A stretch of DNA of 64,000 bases from Saprospiraceae bacterium (GTDB lineage Bacteria > Bacteroidota > Bacteroidia > Chitinophagales > Saprospiraceae). The stretch's first letter is position 1, and every line of letters starts with the position of its first letter. The notes below the pieces were generated by a model, which had not been told where the DNA came from, made no database searches, and was given only the letters and a program-made list of their open reading frames with translations. The stretch lies in assembly GCA_016710235.1 (NCBI GenBank), contig JADJLG010000001.1:671501-735500 (forward strand), written 5' to 3'. Of this stretch, positions 45,553 through 56,500 are shown piece after piece. A program made the position numbers and the translations under genes.

Positions 45553-47190
45553 TCAATACAGGTATTTTGCTTCAATAGGCAATCTTCTACCCTGACCAAA
45601 TGCTTTCGTCGATATACGAAGTACCGGTGGTGATTGATGCCTCTTAAACTCTGCCCTGTTGACTAATTTCAGAATGCGATTGACCAGGTTTTGTTCAAAT
45701 CCTTTGGCTTCAAGATCTGAAGGCCCTTGTCTTTTTTCAATATATTCGAAAAGGATTGGATCAAGAATAGAGTAGTCAGGTAATGAGTCAGAGTCCTTTT
45801 GGCCTGGCCTCAATTCTGCTGAAGGAGGTTTTTGAATACTGTTGATTGGGATGATTGTTTCGTCTCGATTGATAAATGCTGCGAGTTCATACACTTGGGT
45901 CTTGTATACATCAGCTAAGACAGCAATACCACCGCACAAATCTCCATATAAAGTGCCATACCCTACCGCCATCTCGCTTTTGTTTGTAGTATTCAACAAA
46001 ATGTACCCGAATTTATTTGAAAATGCCATCAACAGCATTCCTCTGATTCTCGCCTGTAGATTTTCTTCAGTGACATCCTGAGGCTTGTCTTTAAAAAAAG
46101 GTGACAAGGTTTCGAGATATTTATTTTGAATGTCTTTTATAGCGATAATTTCATAGTCAATACCGAGATTATTAGCAAGCGCCTCAGCGTCGGTAATGGA
46201 GCCAGAACTGGAGTACTCTGACGGCATCAAGAGACCCTTAACATTTTCCTTGCCCAAAGCATGAACTGCCAAAACCGCAGTGAGCGCCGAATCAATACCT
46301 CCTGAAAGTCCTAATATAGCTCTTTGGAAACCCATTTTTTTAAAGTAATCTCTAATCCCCAAGATCAAAGCACGATAAATCAATTCGATTGAATGCTTCG
46401 TTTGCTGTTGCTCTGCCCGACCTCTTACGACATCATCTAAATCATATATTTTCAATGCTTTTTCAAAGTAAGGCAACTCGTCGTAAATACTACCATCAGG
46501 AGACATGACTACAGAGCCTCCATCAAAAATGATTTCTGTTTGGGCCCCATAATTATTGACATAAAATAATGGAACTTTATATTTATTGACATTTGCTCTA
46601 ATGACCTCAAGTCTATCAGATGCATGGATATAATCAAATGGAGATGCGGACAAATTAAAAATCATGTCAAAGCCTTCCTCCATCATTTCATCCAAAGGAC
46701 AAATGGTGTACATCGGATTATTATTACCTAAATTCCAAATATCCTCACAAACTGTCAGTGCTATTTTTTTTCCTTTAAATTCTAATGTTTTAAAGCTTCG
46801 CGCCGGCTCAAAATATCTGTATTCGTCAAATATATCGTAATTAGGCAATAAAGCCTTGTGTGCGATATGATGGACTTTTTTCTCAAATAGAAAAAATGCA
46901 GAATTGTGTAAGTCTTTCCCTTCAATCTCTGGATTAACTGTAGGTGACCCAACGATAATGGCAATATCTTCACTCAGATTACAAAGCTCTTGAATTACTT
47001 TCATGGATCTTTGAATAAAATCTCTGAATTCAAGAAAGTCTCTGGGAGGATAACCACAAGTACACAACTCCGAAAAACAAATGAGATCTGCTCCCTGGGA
47101 TTTGGCTTCCTGAATCGCTTCGGACATTAGCTTTAGATTTGATTCAAAATTTCCGATATGATAATTGAGTTGTGCTAATGCAATTTTCAT
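45553..47190 (-). CDS. nadE: glutamine-dependent NAD+ synthetase
   Basis: A protein of 545 residues. The N-terminal nitrilase-type amidase carries the triad Glu41 (SELCTCGYP), Lys112 (KALLPNYD) and Cys148 (LTVCEDIW). The C-terminal synthetase has the PP-loop ILGLSGGIDSALTAVL. It converts nicotinate adenine dinucleotide to NAD+. It starts at an ATG at 47190. nadB lies upstream on the same strand, but the IS30 element has been inserted between the two. Confidence 0.95.
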   Translation of the reverse strand: MKIALAQLNYHIGNFESNLKLMSEAIQEAKSQGADLICFSELCTCGYPPRDFLEFRDFIQRSMKVIQELCNLSEDIAIIVGSPTVNPEIEGKDLHNSAFFLFEKKVHHIAHKALLPNYDIFDEYRYFEPARSFKTLEFKGKKIALTVCEDIWNLGNNNPMYTICPLDEMMEEGFDMIFNLSASPFDYIHASDRLEVIRANVNKYKVPLFYVNNYGAQTEIIFDGGSVVMSPDGSIYDELPYFEKALKIYDLDDVVRGRAEQQQTKHSIELIYRALILGIRDYFKKMGFQRAILGLSGGIDSALTAVLAVHALGKENVKGLLMPSEYSSSGSITDAEALANNLGIDYEIIAIKDIQNKYLETLSPFFKDKPQDVTEENLQARIRGMLLMAFSNKFGYILLNTTNKSEMAVGYGTLYGDLCGGIAVLADVYKTQVYELAAFINRDETIIPINSIQKPPSAELRPGQKDSDSLPDYSILDPILFEYIEKRQGPSDLEAKGFEQNLVNRILKLVNRAEFKRHQSPPVLRISTKAFGQGRRLPIEAKYLY

Positions 47191-47216
47191 TTTATTGAAA
47201 AATTAATTATTACTAG

Positions 47217-47237
47217 ATTCCATAAATAAGTGCGACA
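47217..47237. repeat. left inverted repeat of the IS30 element
   Basis: It begins ATTC and ends in the core TAAGTGCGACA. It matches the right repeat at 17 of 21 positions in opposite orientation. Confidence 0.75.
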
Positions 47238-47256
47238 GTTAATAAAACATTCTTTT

Positions 47257-47292
47257 GGAGAAAGACCTATTATAAAAATAGGTACTTTCCCC
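47257..47292. other. hairpin upstream of the transposase start
   Basis: ACCTATT pairs with AATAGGT over a 5-base loop and is extended by GAAAG with CTTTC past a bulged A. It lies 23 bases before the ATG at 47316, inside the left end of the IS. It could block translation or weaken read-through from outside promoters, as described for some other IS elements. No such role is proven here. Confidence 0.45.
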
Positions 47293-47315
47293 TCAAGATT
47301 TTTAACTGTACACAA

Positions 47316-48283
47316 ATGTATAAACAAATCACCTACCCTCAAAGGGTATTAATTGAACAATTTAAAAGGCAAGGAATGAGCATTATTCAGATTGCTGTGG
47401 AATTAGGATATCATAGAAGCACTATATATCGGGAACTCGATAGAAACTCTTCACCTGGTTCATACAAGTTATATGGAAGCGCAAGAGCTCAGGATCGGAG
47501 TGAACAGAGAGCACAAGGAAAGGGAAGGAAGAATAAAATTACAAGCGATCTTAAAAGCAAAGTGGATCAATTACTTAAAATCAAGTGGAGCCCAGAGCAA
47601 ATCGAAGGTCGAGCGAATATTGATAAGTATGAAAGGGTTAGTAAAGAGTGCATATATCAATATGTATATGAAGATAAAAGGAAAGGAGGTGATCTATGGA
47701 GTAATTTAAGACATTCCCACAGAAGTAGGCGAAGACGCAAAAATACCTATAAACAAAGGGGAATTATCAAAACAGAGTATGTATTCAAGATAGACCAAAG
47801 ATTGTTGAATCTCAAAAAAGGTATGGAGATTGGGAAGGAGATACTATAGTAGGAAAGAATCATAAGTCCCAAATTGCCAGTATGGTGGAAAGAAAATCCT
47901 TGTTTGTCAAGATCATTAAGCTGGAGTCCAAAGAAGCTAAATTCACAGCCAAAACAATCAGTTGCAAATTGAAAAAATATAAAAACTTATGCCATACAAT
48001 TACATTAGACAATGGAAAAGAAAATGCAGATCATCAAACATTGGCAAAAGCATTGAATACTAAGATATACTTTGCTCATCCATATTCCGCTTATGAAAGA
48101 GGTTGCAATGAAAATATCAATGGTTTAATACGACAATACTTGCCAAAAAAATCAGACTTTTCCATGCTCAAGCAAACTGACTTGGATCGAATTGAATCCC
48201 AAATAAATAATCGACCAAGAAAAAAATTAGGCTACAAAACACCAAATGAAGTATTTTTGAACCTTGTCGCACTTAAATGTTGA
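47316..48283 (+). pseudogene. IS30-family transposase, frameshifted
   Basis: The N-terminal helix-turn-helix (ITYPQRVLIEQFKRQGMSII, then HRSTIYRELDRNS) and the region up to about 47770 are in one frame, which ends at a TAG near 47849. The rest is in another frame: CIQDRPKIVESQKRYGDWEG, then ITLDNGKENADH and RGCNENINGLIRQYLPK, which carry the acidic residues of the DDE site. The frame switch is best explained by loss of one A in the A4 run at 47769-47772, since the IS30-type QDRPKIVE motif already lies in the second frame before the later A6 run. Restored, the protein would have 322 residues. An assembly or sequencing error cannot be excluded. Confidence 0.85.
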
Positions 48284-48285
48284 AT
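48265..48285. repeat. right inverted repeat of the IS30 element
   Basis: It starts with TGTCGCACTTA, the complement of the left core, and contains the transposase stop codon at 48281-48283. Confidence 0.75.
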
Positions 48286-48375
48286 TCAGCATTTATTTTA
48301 AAAATAGAAGCTTGAAAATAATCATCCAGACTTTTCAAAAAAAACTAGTGATTTAAAATCAATTGGCAATTAAGC

Positions 48376-49980
48376 TTATAAAAGCGTTGTCTGAAGAAAA
48401 TTCTGTTTGTCAGGATAATCCGTGGTAAAATGCAAACCCCGGCTTTCTTGCCTCATAGACGCTGATCGAGATACAAGATAACCTATGGTAATTAAATTGC
48501 GCAATTCACACAATTGCGGAGACAAAACCGTATTGTTGTATAATGATTCTGTCTCTTCGTACAATAGATGCAAACGATCCAAAGCTCTCTTGAGACGGAC
48601 ATTGGAACGAACGATACCTACATAATAACTCATGATATCTTTGAGTTCCCTAATACTTTGGGTTATAAGAACCATCTCCTTTGGCTGGGTTGTGCCAAAA
48701 GCATTCCATTCGGGTATGCGAACATTCAGCTGAATGGCATCAATACTCAAAATGATATCTTTTGCAATCCGATATCCAAAAACCGCTCCTTCCAGCAATG
48801 AATTGGAAGCAAGACGATTTGCCCCGTGCAGGCCTGTTGAAGTACATTCCCCAGCAGCATACAGGTAATGTATGGAGCTTCTCCCAAATTCGTCGACTTT
48901 GATCCCGCCACAAAAATAATGGCAAGCCGGTACTACTGGAATCATCGTTGTCAATGGATCAATTCCTATCGATTTGCATTTTTCATAGATCGTCGGAAAG
49001 TGATTGATAAATCCTTCTTTGTCCAAATGTCTGCAATCCAGACAAACGAAATCATGACCTCTAGCTTTCATCTCGCTATCAATAGCCCTCGCAACTATAT
49101 CTCTCGGAGCAAGAGAAAGTCTTGCGTCATATTTATGCATAAATTCTTCTCCTTCTTTGGACTTCAGTTTTGCTCCAAATCCTCTAACTGCTTCGCTGAT
49201 CAAAAAAGCCGGATTTTCGCCAGCAGCCCTAAATAATGCCGTAGGGTGAAATTGGACAAATTCCATGTTTTCTACGTGCCCTTTTGCCCGGTACATCATG
49301 GCAATTCCATCTCCAGTTGATACCAATGGATTTGTGGTAGTTCTGTAGGTTTGACCTGCCCCACCTGTTGCCAAGACCGTAACCCGAGCCAGATGCATCT
49401 CTACGTCTAAACTTTTGAGGTCCAGGAGGTAAGCACCGTAGCATTCAATATCGGGCATTATCCTGGTTACATTGTAACCCAGATGATGTTGTGTAATGAC
49501 ATCAATAGCAAAATAATGCTCCAATATTTTAATATTGGGGAACAGTTTGATTTTTTGCAACAATGTTCTTTCGATTTCTGCACCTGTGAGATCCCTGAAA
49601 TGCAATATTCTGTGCTCAGAGTGTCCCCCTTCTCGTGCCAGGTCATAAGCTCCGGTAGTGGCAGATTTATCAAAATTGGCACCCCAATCTATCAATTCTT
49701 TCACTCTAGTGGGGCCTTCTTCAACGACCAACCGGACTATCCTCTGATCACATAAATCATCACCTGCATCTAATGTATCGGCAATGTGCTTTTCAAAACT
49801 GTCTTCTTCCAAATTCCATACTGCCGAAATTCCTCCCTGTGCATATCGGGTATTCCCTTCCTCCTTAGTCGTTTTACTCACTATGGTGATCTTGAGATCC
49901 GGTCGGAGTTGAGAGATATGAATGGCTGAGCTCAAGCCTGCGATCCCACTGCCAATGATTAGTACATCTGATTGATACAC
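48376..49980 (-). CDS. nadB: L-aspartate oxidase
   Basis: Counted from the GTG at 49980 the protein has 534 residues and starts MYQSDVLIIGSGIAGLSSA, as the family does. The frame extends to an ATG at 50031, but this would add 17 atypical residues and overlap the divergent gene. The FAD-binding GSGIAG, TRYAQGGISAVW and the HPTALFRAAG region are intact. It oxidises aspartate to iminoaspartate, the first step of NAD synthesis. nadE lies downstream beyond the IS30 insertion; nadA and nadC are not in the window. Confidence 0.93.
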   Translation of the reverse strand: MYQSDVLIIGSGIAGLSSAIHISQLRPDLKITIVSKTTKEEGNTRYAQGGISAVWNLEEDSFEKHIADTLDAGDDLCDQRIVRLVVEEGPTRVKELIDWGANFDKSATTGAYDLAREGGHSEHRILHFRDLTGAEIERTLLQKIKLFPNIKILEHYFAIDVITQHHLGYNVTRIMPDIECYGAYLLDLKSLDVEMHLARVTVLATGGAGQTYRTTTNPLVSTGDGIAMMYRAKGHVENMEFVQFHPTALFRAAGENPAFLISEAVRGFGAKLKSKEGEEFMHKYDARLSLAPRDIVARAIDSEMKARGHDFVCLDCRHLDKEGFINHFPTIYEKCKSIGIDPLTTMIPVVPACHYFCGGIKVDEFGRSSIHYLYAAGECTSTGLHGANRLASNSLLEGAVFGYRIAKDIILSIDAIQLNVRIPEWNAFGTTQPKEMVLITQSIRELKDIMSYYVGIVRSNVRLKRALDRLHLLYEETESLYNNTVLSPQLCELRNLITIGYLVSRSASMRQESRGLHFTTDYPDKQNFLQTTLL

Positions 49981-50029
49981 TTCCCTTATCTTTAAGCCCC
50001 AAAGGTACAATGTTATTGCTTTACACTTC

Positions 50030-51364
50030 ATGCTGATGTCAATCACTTCACTGCTTTCTCAAATCAAAATTGGGTCCATAGGCCCTTTCAGCTTATTTAT
50101 CTTACTCTTTCTTTCAACTCAAGTGACTGTTGAAGCACAGTCGAGCACTAAACTCGAAATGCTTTTTAAAAAACATATTCCAGGTGTGAAAGTGAAACAG
50201 CTTGATCCGCTTGCACCGTTTCAATCGATCTGGGAACTAAAAGTGCCACAGGCATTAGACCACAATCACCCTGAGAAAGGAAGCTTCTACCAAAAAATAT
50301 ATGTTCATCATGCAGGCTTCTCCAGACCAGTAGTCTTTGTTACTGAAGGTTATGATGGCAGATCAAGAGTGTATGAACCGACTACTTTGTTGGATGCAAA
50401 CCAGGTGACTGTAGAGTACAGATATTTTGGTGACTCAAAGCCTGAGAAAATGGATTGGACCTTGCTCAATCACGATCAAGCCTTGAAAGATCTACATTAT
50501 ATCAATGGGTTGTTGAAAAAAATGTATAAAAAAAGATGGATCAGTACTGGAATCTCCAAAGGTGGCACTACTACAGCTTTATACAAACTCACCTATCCAA
50601 AAGACATTAAAGCATCGGTAGCATATGTTGCTCCATTTCCGACTGCTCAAGAGGATCATCGTACAATCGACCATTACAAAAAACAGGTCGGCACGGAAGA
50701 ATGCAGAAAAAGAATATTCGAATTTCAAAAATCTATTTTACAAAATCGGGAAGAACTACGTCCTCTGATAGAAAATCTTGCCCATGAAGAAAAAGTAAAT
50801 TTTTCAATCGGTGTAGATAAAGTTATTGATTTTGCTTCGGTTGAATTTCCATTTTCTTTTTGGCAATGGGGATTTGACTGCAGCGAATTGCCTCTTGAGC
50901 CTTGGACTCCTAAAGTGATCTTTGACTTCATAGAAGAGGTAGTAGATTTCAATTTTTATGACGATCCTACCTGCAAATCTTTTGAACCTGCTTATTATCA
51001 ATTTATGACAGAATTTGGATACTACGGATTTGATACTACAGGATTGAATGATTTATTGTTGTATGAGAACGAACTAAGCAATTTGGCATTCTGTCCAAAA
51101 AATGCCGATCTGACGTATCGAGGTGCTTATATGAAAAAAATGAAGGAACTTGCTGAGAATAAAGGAAAAAATATCATTTATATCTATGGGGGTCGTGATA
51201 CTTGGACAGCATGTGGCATTTTTCCAAGAGGAAAATCATACAGATTTGATCAAAAATTTGGTGGACACAGAACGCGAATTAAAAATCTGGATACAACTGA
51301 CAAATTAAAAATATACTCCTTACTTTCTGCATACACCAAAACCAAAATACAAATTCCAGAATAA
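50030..51364 (+). CDS. exported S28/S37-type serine peptidase
   Basis: A protein of 444 residues with a signal peptide (FSLFILLFLSTQVTVEAQ). The hydrolase domain has PVVFVTEGYDG, VEYRYFGDS and the nucleophile elbow STGISKGGTTTALY (GxSxGG). The sequence matches the S28/S37 (PS-10) prolyl-tripeptidyl or dipeptidyl-peptidase type. The likely catalytic His is in FGGHRTRI near the C-terminus. It probably degrades peptides in the periplasm or outside the cell. It diverges from nadB, and the starts lie close together. Confidence 0.78.
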   Translation: MLMSITSLLSQIKIGSIGPFSLFILLFLSTQVTVEAQSSTKLEMLFKKHIPGVKVKQLDPLAPFQSIWELKVPQALDHNHPEKGSFYQKIYVHHAGFSRPVVFVTEGYDGRSRVYEPTTLLDANQVTVEYRYFGDSKPEKMDWTLLNHDQALKDLHYINGLLKKMYKKRWISTGISKGGTTTALYKLTYPKDIKASVAYVAPFPTAQEDHRTIDHYKKQVGTEECRKRIFEFQKSILQNREELRPLIENLAHEEKVNFSIGVDKVIDFASVEFPFSFWQWGFDCSELPLEPWTPKVIFDFIEEVVDFNFYDDPTCKSFEPAYYQFMTEFGYYGFDTTGLNDLLLYENELSNLAFCPKNADLTYRGAYMKKMKELAENKGKNIIYIYGGRDTWTACGIFPRGKSYRFDQKFGGHRTRIKNLDTTDKLKIYSLLSAYTKTKIQIPE

Positions 51365-51390
51365 TTTTACCTACTCATTGTTTGCAATTT

Positions 51391-52599
51391 ATGCTTATAC
51401 AAAATATTCCCGTTTTAGATCTGGTTAAAAAATATGACACCCCGCTATATATCTATGATACAGATATAATACTTCGCCAGATAAATAGATTGAAATCAGC
51501 TTTTGATGTGGACGAACTTGATATCCACTTTGCTTGTAAAGCCTTAAATAATATTAATATTCTTAAACTTATTCAAAAGTGGAATTGTGGATTGGATACC
51601 GTTTCTATTCAAGAGATTTGGTTAGGTCTCAAAGCGGGATTCAAAGCGGAACAAATTATCTATACGCCCAATTGTGTAGGGCCTGATGAGATAGAAATGG
51701 CAATTGAATTGGGTGTTCAAATCAATATAGACCATATTGAAACACTGGAATATATTGGATCTCATTATCCGGATACAAAAATATGTATCCGGATCAATCC
51801 ACATGTCATGGCAGGTGGAAATGAAAAAATAAGTGTTGGTCATATCGATTCCAAATTTGGAATATCAATTTATCAGATGCCTCTTGTTTTACGTTTGGTT
51901 GACACCTTAAAACTTAAAATAAATGGTTTGCACATGCATACTGGATCAGATATTTTGGATCCAGGTGTTTTTACATTAGCTTCCGAAATTTTATTTGATG
52001 TCGCCAGAAAATTTCCTGATCTGCAGTTCATTGATTTTGGCTCCGGACTTAAGGTCCCATACAGACCTGATGATGTTTCTACGGATATAGAAGAACTTGG
52101 AAGTCTGCTCTCGGCTTCATTCAACCGATTTTGTAAGGAGTATGGTCGCCCATTGAAGTTGCTTTTCGAGCCTGGAAAATTTCTTGTGAGCGAAAGTGGT
52201 TATTTTTTTGTAAAAACCAATGTGATCAAGCAAACTCCTTCTACAGTATTCGCCGGAGTAGACTCGGGATTAAATCATTTGATCAGGCCCATGTTTTATG
52301 GCTCCTATCATCAGATTGAAAATATCAGTAATCCGGGCGGTCGTCCTAGAATCTATAATGTCGTTGGCTATATATGCGAAACCGATACTTTTGCAAGCAA
52401 TCGAGCTATTTCAGAAATCCATCCCGGAGATATACTCTGTTTCAAAAACGCAGGTGCTTATTGTTTTTCAATGTCTTCTAATTATAATAGCCGTTTTCGA
52501 CCAGCAGAAGTAATGCTTTACGAAGGCAAAGATTTTTTAATCCGCCAAAGAGAAACCATTGAAGATCTCTTAAAAAATCAGATACTTCAGGATTTTTAG
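51391..52599 (+). CDS. lysA: diaminopimelate decarboxylase
   Basis: A protein of 402 residues from the ATG at 51391. PLP-binding Lys50 lies in IHFACKALNN. The alanine-racemase-type barrel and the C-terminal active-site GAYCFSMSSNYNSR are intact. It makes L-lysine from meso-diaminopimelate. It follows the S28/S37 peptidase gene by 26 bases. An in-frame TTG at 51382 is possible but unneeded. Confidence 0.94.
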   Translation: MLIQNIPVLDLVKKYDTPLYIYDTDIILRQINRLKSAFDVDELDIHFACKALNNINILKLIQKWNCGLDTVSIQEIWLGLKAGFKAEQIIYTPNCVGPDEIEMAIELGVQINIDHIETLEYIGSHYPDTKICIRINPHVMAGGNEKISVGHIDSKFGISIYQMPLVLRLVDTLKLKINGLHMHTGSDILDPGVFTLASEILFDVARKFPDLQFIDFGSGLKVPYRPDDVSTDIEELGSLLSASFNRFCKEYGRPLKLLFEPGKFLVSESGYFFVKTNVIKQTPSTVFAGVDSGLNHLIRPMFYGSYHQIENISNPGGRPRIYNVVGYICETDTFASNRAISEIHPGDILCFKNAGAYCFSMSSNYNSRFRPAEVMLYEGKDFLIRQRETIEDLLKNQILQDF

Positions 52600-52799
52600 A
52601 CAAGCACAAATCTGCATAATTTAATGCACCTGTATCTCCGGTTATTGTTTTAGAGTATCACCAGCAATATTGAGAGCAACAAGCTCATTTCCTTTAACCC
52701 AAATTTTACAGTAAAGGATCGGTACAAAACCCAACTGCCATATCCGTGCGAAATGAAAAATAGGCCACATTATGGTATAAAATTTGCTCCTTATCGGCG

Positions 52800-53507
52800 A
52801 TGCTTCAGCTTGAAGGAATTGTAATGCGACTCGTTCGCTATAAAGAGAGCAGTCTCATATTGGATATGTATACAGACAAACTCGGTATGCAGAGCTTTGT
52901 TATGAATGGAGTATTCAGCAGAGGCAATCAAAGGCTGGCAGCATTATTCCAGCTTTCCAATATTCTGGATTTCGTCTGCTATTACCATGAAAACAAAACT
53001 TTACACCGTATTAAAGAAGCCAGATCTTCAATCATTTACCAACACATACACTCGGATATCGTCAGGTCTGCAGTGACAAGTTTCATGCTGGAATTATGCC
53101 GAAAATCTATCCACGAAAAACAAAGCAATCCTGAACTATTCACTTTTCTCAAAACCAGCTTTGTCTATTTAGATAGGATCGAAAAGCTAGAGTTTGATTT
53201 CCACCTCCGATTTTCTGTTGAATTGCTTCAATATATTGGCTTCTCTCCTCAAACCAACTACAACGTAAGGAACAACTCATTTGACCTTGAAAATTCTGAT
53301 TTCGTACCATATAATTCCCAGAATAAATTTCATATTTTACCTGAATACAGCTTTGTCTTTTATCAGTTGCTCACTGCTCAAAAAGCTGAATTGAAGCTGG
53401 ACACGCGTCGAAAAATAATGGATCTTATCATCCTGTATTACAAAATGCATATCGACCAATTCGGTGAGATGAAATCACCTGAAATTTATAAAACAATCTT
53501 TGGTTAA
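52800..53507 (+). CDS. recO: DNA repair protein RecO
   Basis: A protein of 235 residues. The N-terminal OB fold (LEGIVMRLVRYKESSLILD, then DKLGMQSFVMNGVF) and the helical C-terminal domain match RecO. No zinc-binding cysteine cluster is visible, as in many Bacteroidota. RecO loads RecA on gapped DNA with RecR. The ATG at 52800 is the natural start. It converges with the metallopeptidase gene. Confidence 0.9.
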   Translation: MLQLEGIVMRLVRYKESSLILDMYTDKLGMQSFVMNGVFSRGNQRLAALFQLSNILDFVCYYHENKTLHRIKEARSSIIYQHIHSDIVRSAVTSFMLELCRKSIHEKQSNPELFTFLKTSFVYLDRIEKLEFDFHLRFSVELLQYIGFSPQTNYNVRNNSFDLENSDFVPYNSQNKFHILPEYSFVFYQLLTAQKAELKLDTRRKIMDLIILYYKMHIDQFGEMKSPEIYKTIFG

Positions 53508-53541
53508 TAGGCAATCTCCCTCATTGCGGTCAAAATTTTGG

Positions 53542-56500
53542 CTAATTACCGGAAATGATTAATTTCTTTTGTGCCTTTTTACCGTTCACTTGTACATTTA
53601 CAATATAGATTCCATCTGTCAGATCCGACAAATCTAATGTTTGAGTAGAGCTCTTTTCGCATTGAAAAGTTTTTATCTCCACACCATCCAACCTGAAAAT
53701 TTGGATTCTATCTTTTTCCGATAATGACTGGGGGAATATCAAATGAATTTCTCCGTCTGTAGGGTTTGGAAACAAACCAAAATGCAATTCATCTGCAAGG
53801 TCTTTTGAACTTACAGTTCCAACTATTATTTTAAAAAGGTCCACTCCATAAAAACCTCCTGCTCCATCTTGAACATTGAAAATAAATCCATCTGTAACAT
53901 TAGGGGCTGCTGTATGACTGTATGAGAGATTGCCGGAATCAATATCAGCCTGTGTAAATGTTGAACCGTAAGTTAATAAATTACCTTTCAACTTCAAATC
54001 TCCATATGTAGGGATACTCATCAAGGTAAATTTCAACTCAGCTGCACCATTGTCGTCATCTTTTACTTCCAAAAGACTACTTGGAATTTCTCTTGATTGA
54101 AGATTATCCAAACGCAATGCTACATTATTTACAACAAATGGATTCTTCACAATGATATCAGCACAGTATTCTATAGAATATTCAACCATGACTCCTCCAC
54201 GGTAACTGGTTTTCGTCTGCTGCTCCAAATTCCACTCACCTTTTACATTCTCACCATTGAGCAAGGCAAGTTTTGTGTTTGGTCGCATTGCAACGTTGTT
54301 TGTCGGAGGACAGTATATGCCATTGGGTGCAGCATCATCAAACTGGCAGTTTATTTCGGTAGATATACCACAATTATAATTGAGCAAATTGATCACAGTC
54401 CCATTTGGACTGACAAGATTTAATTTGACGTCTGTGACAGCATCTGCATCAATGATTACTTTTTTTAAATTCAAATCAGAGATAATTCCTTCTTCTTCAA
54501 TTACGATTGGAATTCTCTTTGTTGACACACCACTTCCTACATTGACAGGATTATCAGGATAGCTTTTGACACTACAATTTTTATTGACAGTCTGAAAAGT
54601 ATATACTTCACTTGTGGAGTTGGAACCACATTCATTATTAGGTCTCAGTCTCCAATAATATACTTTACTTGGTTCAAGGGTAATTGGCAATTGTAGTTTA
54701 TTTACGGTGAGATTATTTTTGGAAAATATAATTGTATTTCCAAATTCCGGACTGGTTGCAAGTTCAAAATCATTTGTTATTGAATTGATGCTACTAAGCC
54801 ACTGGAACAATGGAGCTTCGATAATCCCCGTGGATCCATTAGAAGGCAATAAAAGTGCCATATCCGAAAAATTGTTGTTGATCACTTTTACTTTCACGTC
54901 GCTGTACACTGTGTCACCACCCGGACGAACAGCTCCTACCTGAAAAACTAAGTTACTCAATACATTTACCGAATTTAAATCTATAGAAAGCTCAGCATTG
55001 TCATTTGGACCAAGTTCGGTTTTACTAAAACGATATGTAGCTCCCGTTGGCAATCCTTGTCCTACTATTAGCTGAATACTACTTGAATTACTATTCCGAA
55101 AACATGATTGAAGATGCAAGTCCAACCTTGCAGGGAGACAAATTTTTGCTACCTGAGGGTTGACATTGAAGTCATAAGAAGGCGAATTGCTTTCTATCAA
55201 TGAAATATCTTGATCAGAAACATCAAAAAACACATTTCCTACGGATTTAACCATAATTCTGCAGTTGGCAACTGCCATTGAATCCGGTATATCGACAATT
55301 TCCTCACCATCATTATCAGCATTTTCTTTGAGCAAAATTGGATTCTTAACATTGTTCTTGTAGATTAAATAAATATTTACCTTACTGCAACTCACAGGAG
55401 CAACATTAGTATTTGCTGCATCCCATTTGATGACATTACAAGCATTTTTATAGAGCACGTCTCCTGATCCATTGGGCTTCATCACCGTAAATGGCCCGGC
55501 TTGATCTGTTACTTCCAGATGAAGATTTTCCCATGAGACTGCACCACTTTCTGCATTGTTGTCCCGTACCACAAATCTGAAATCCAAAGGCCTGGAGACT
55601 GATGGCAATACTTCTCGCAAATTGAAGTTTTGTGCACCCAGAATAGATGACCAATTCGGAATCACTCGTACAGGATCAGTAGATGGGAAATTCACTTTAA
55701 ACAATGGGCCTACGCTTGTCAAACTTACCGATCCAATCGCATCTCCATAAGCTCCGGGGTTGAATTGCTCCCAGCTATACGTAAGTACATCTCCTTCCGC
55801 ATCTGTGGCAGAACCCGTCAGAGAAATAGGTGTTTGTATCGGTATCGTCAATCCTTCAGGGACCTCAATGTTTACCGTTGGTTTAGTATTGTTTGTCGTT
55901 AAAGTTGTGCCACAACTTGAAACAGCTAATCTCGTCATTGTCAAAGCCTGCTCCACAGATGCCACATGAAAAAAATCGGGGTGTGGAGTAGAACCCATTT
56001 CAACATTTAATCCACCACACAAACCGCTGTAAGACATAATGGTGGTACCGGATCCGGGTTCATAGGCTGTTCTTCCCTCTTCATTCCCGTTGCAATTGGA
56101 GAAAGTGTGCGTAGCTGAAAACTGATGGCCCATTTCATGACAGAAAATCCTTTGTGTAACATAGTTGATGTCTGTTGTATACCAACAGGTACATCCATTT
56201 GCTTTTCCACCTGTGGTACTGCAAAGACTTGCCAGATTGGCCACACCACCGACATCAGTACATCCAACAGTAAAACAATGACCTACATCATAAGATCTTG
56301 AGCCTACTTTCTGATTTACGATTTGGGTATTTTCTGAAATGATATCGCGTCCAGATCTCGGTGAACTATATGGATCCAGCAAAGCATCTAAATTAATCAA
56401 AAATTCATTGTTTGCTATCAAGTCCAAATGTGCACCAAAGTCTTTTTCGTATATAGAATTGAGAATATTTACTGATGCTACCATTTTGTCTAAAGCTGAC

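Larger units (their letters stand above)
47217..48285 (+). mobile_element. IS30-family insertion sequence
   Basis: A 1069-base element bounded by imperfect 21-base inverted repeats (47217-47237 and 48265-48285, 17 of 21 matching, shared core TAAGTGCGACA). It carries one broken IS30-type transposase. No clear target-site duplication is visible. It lies between nadE and nadB, both on the minus strand, and the transposase is on the plus strand. Confidence 0.8.

Noticed and set aside
47814..47820. AAAAAAG run as a programmed -1 frameshift site in the IS30 transposase
   Set aside because: The run is not in slippery phase, and IS30-type conserved residues already appear in the second frame before it, so the shift lies upstream.
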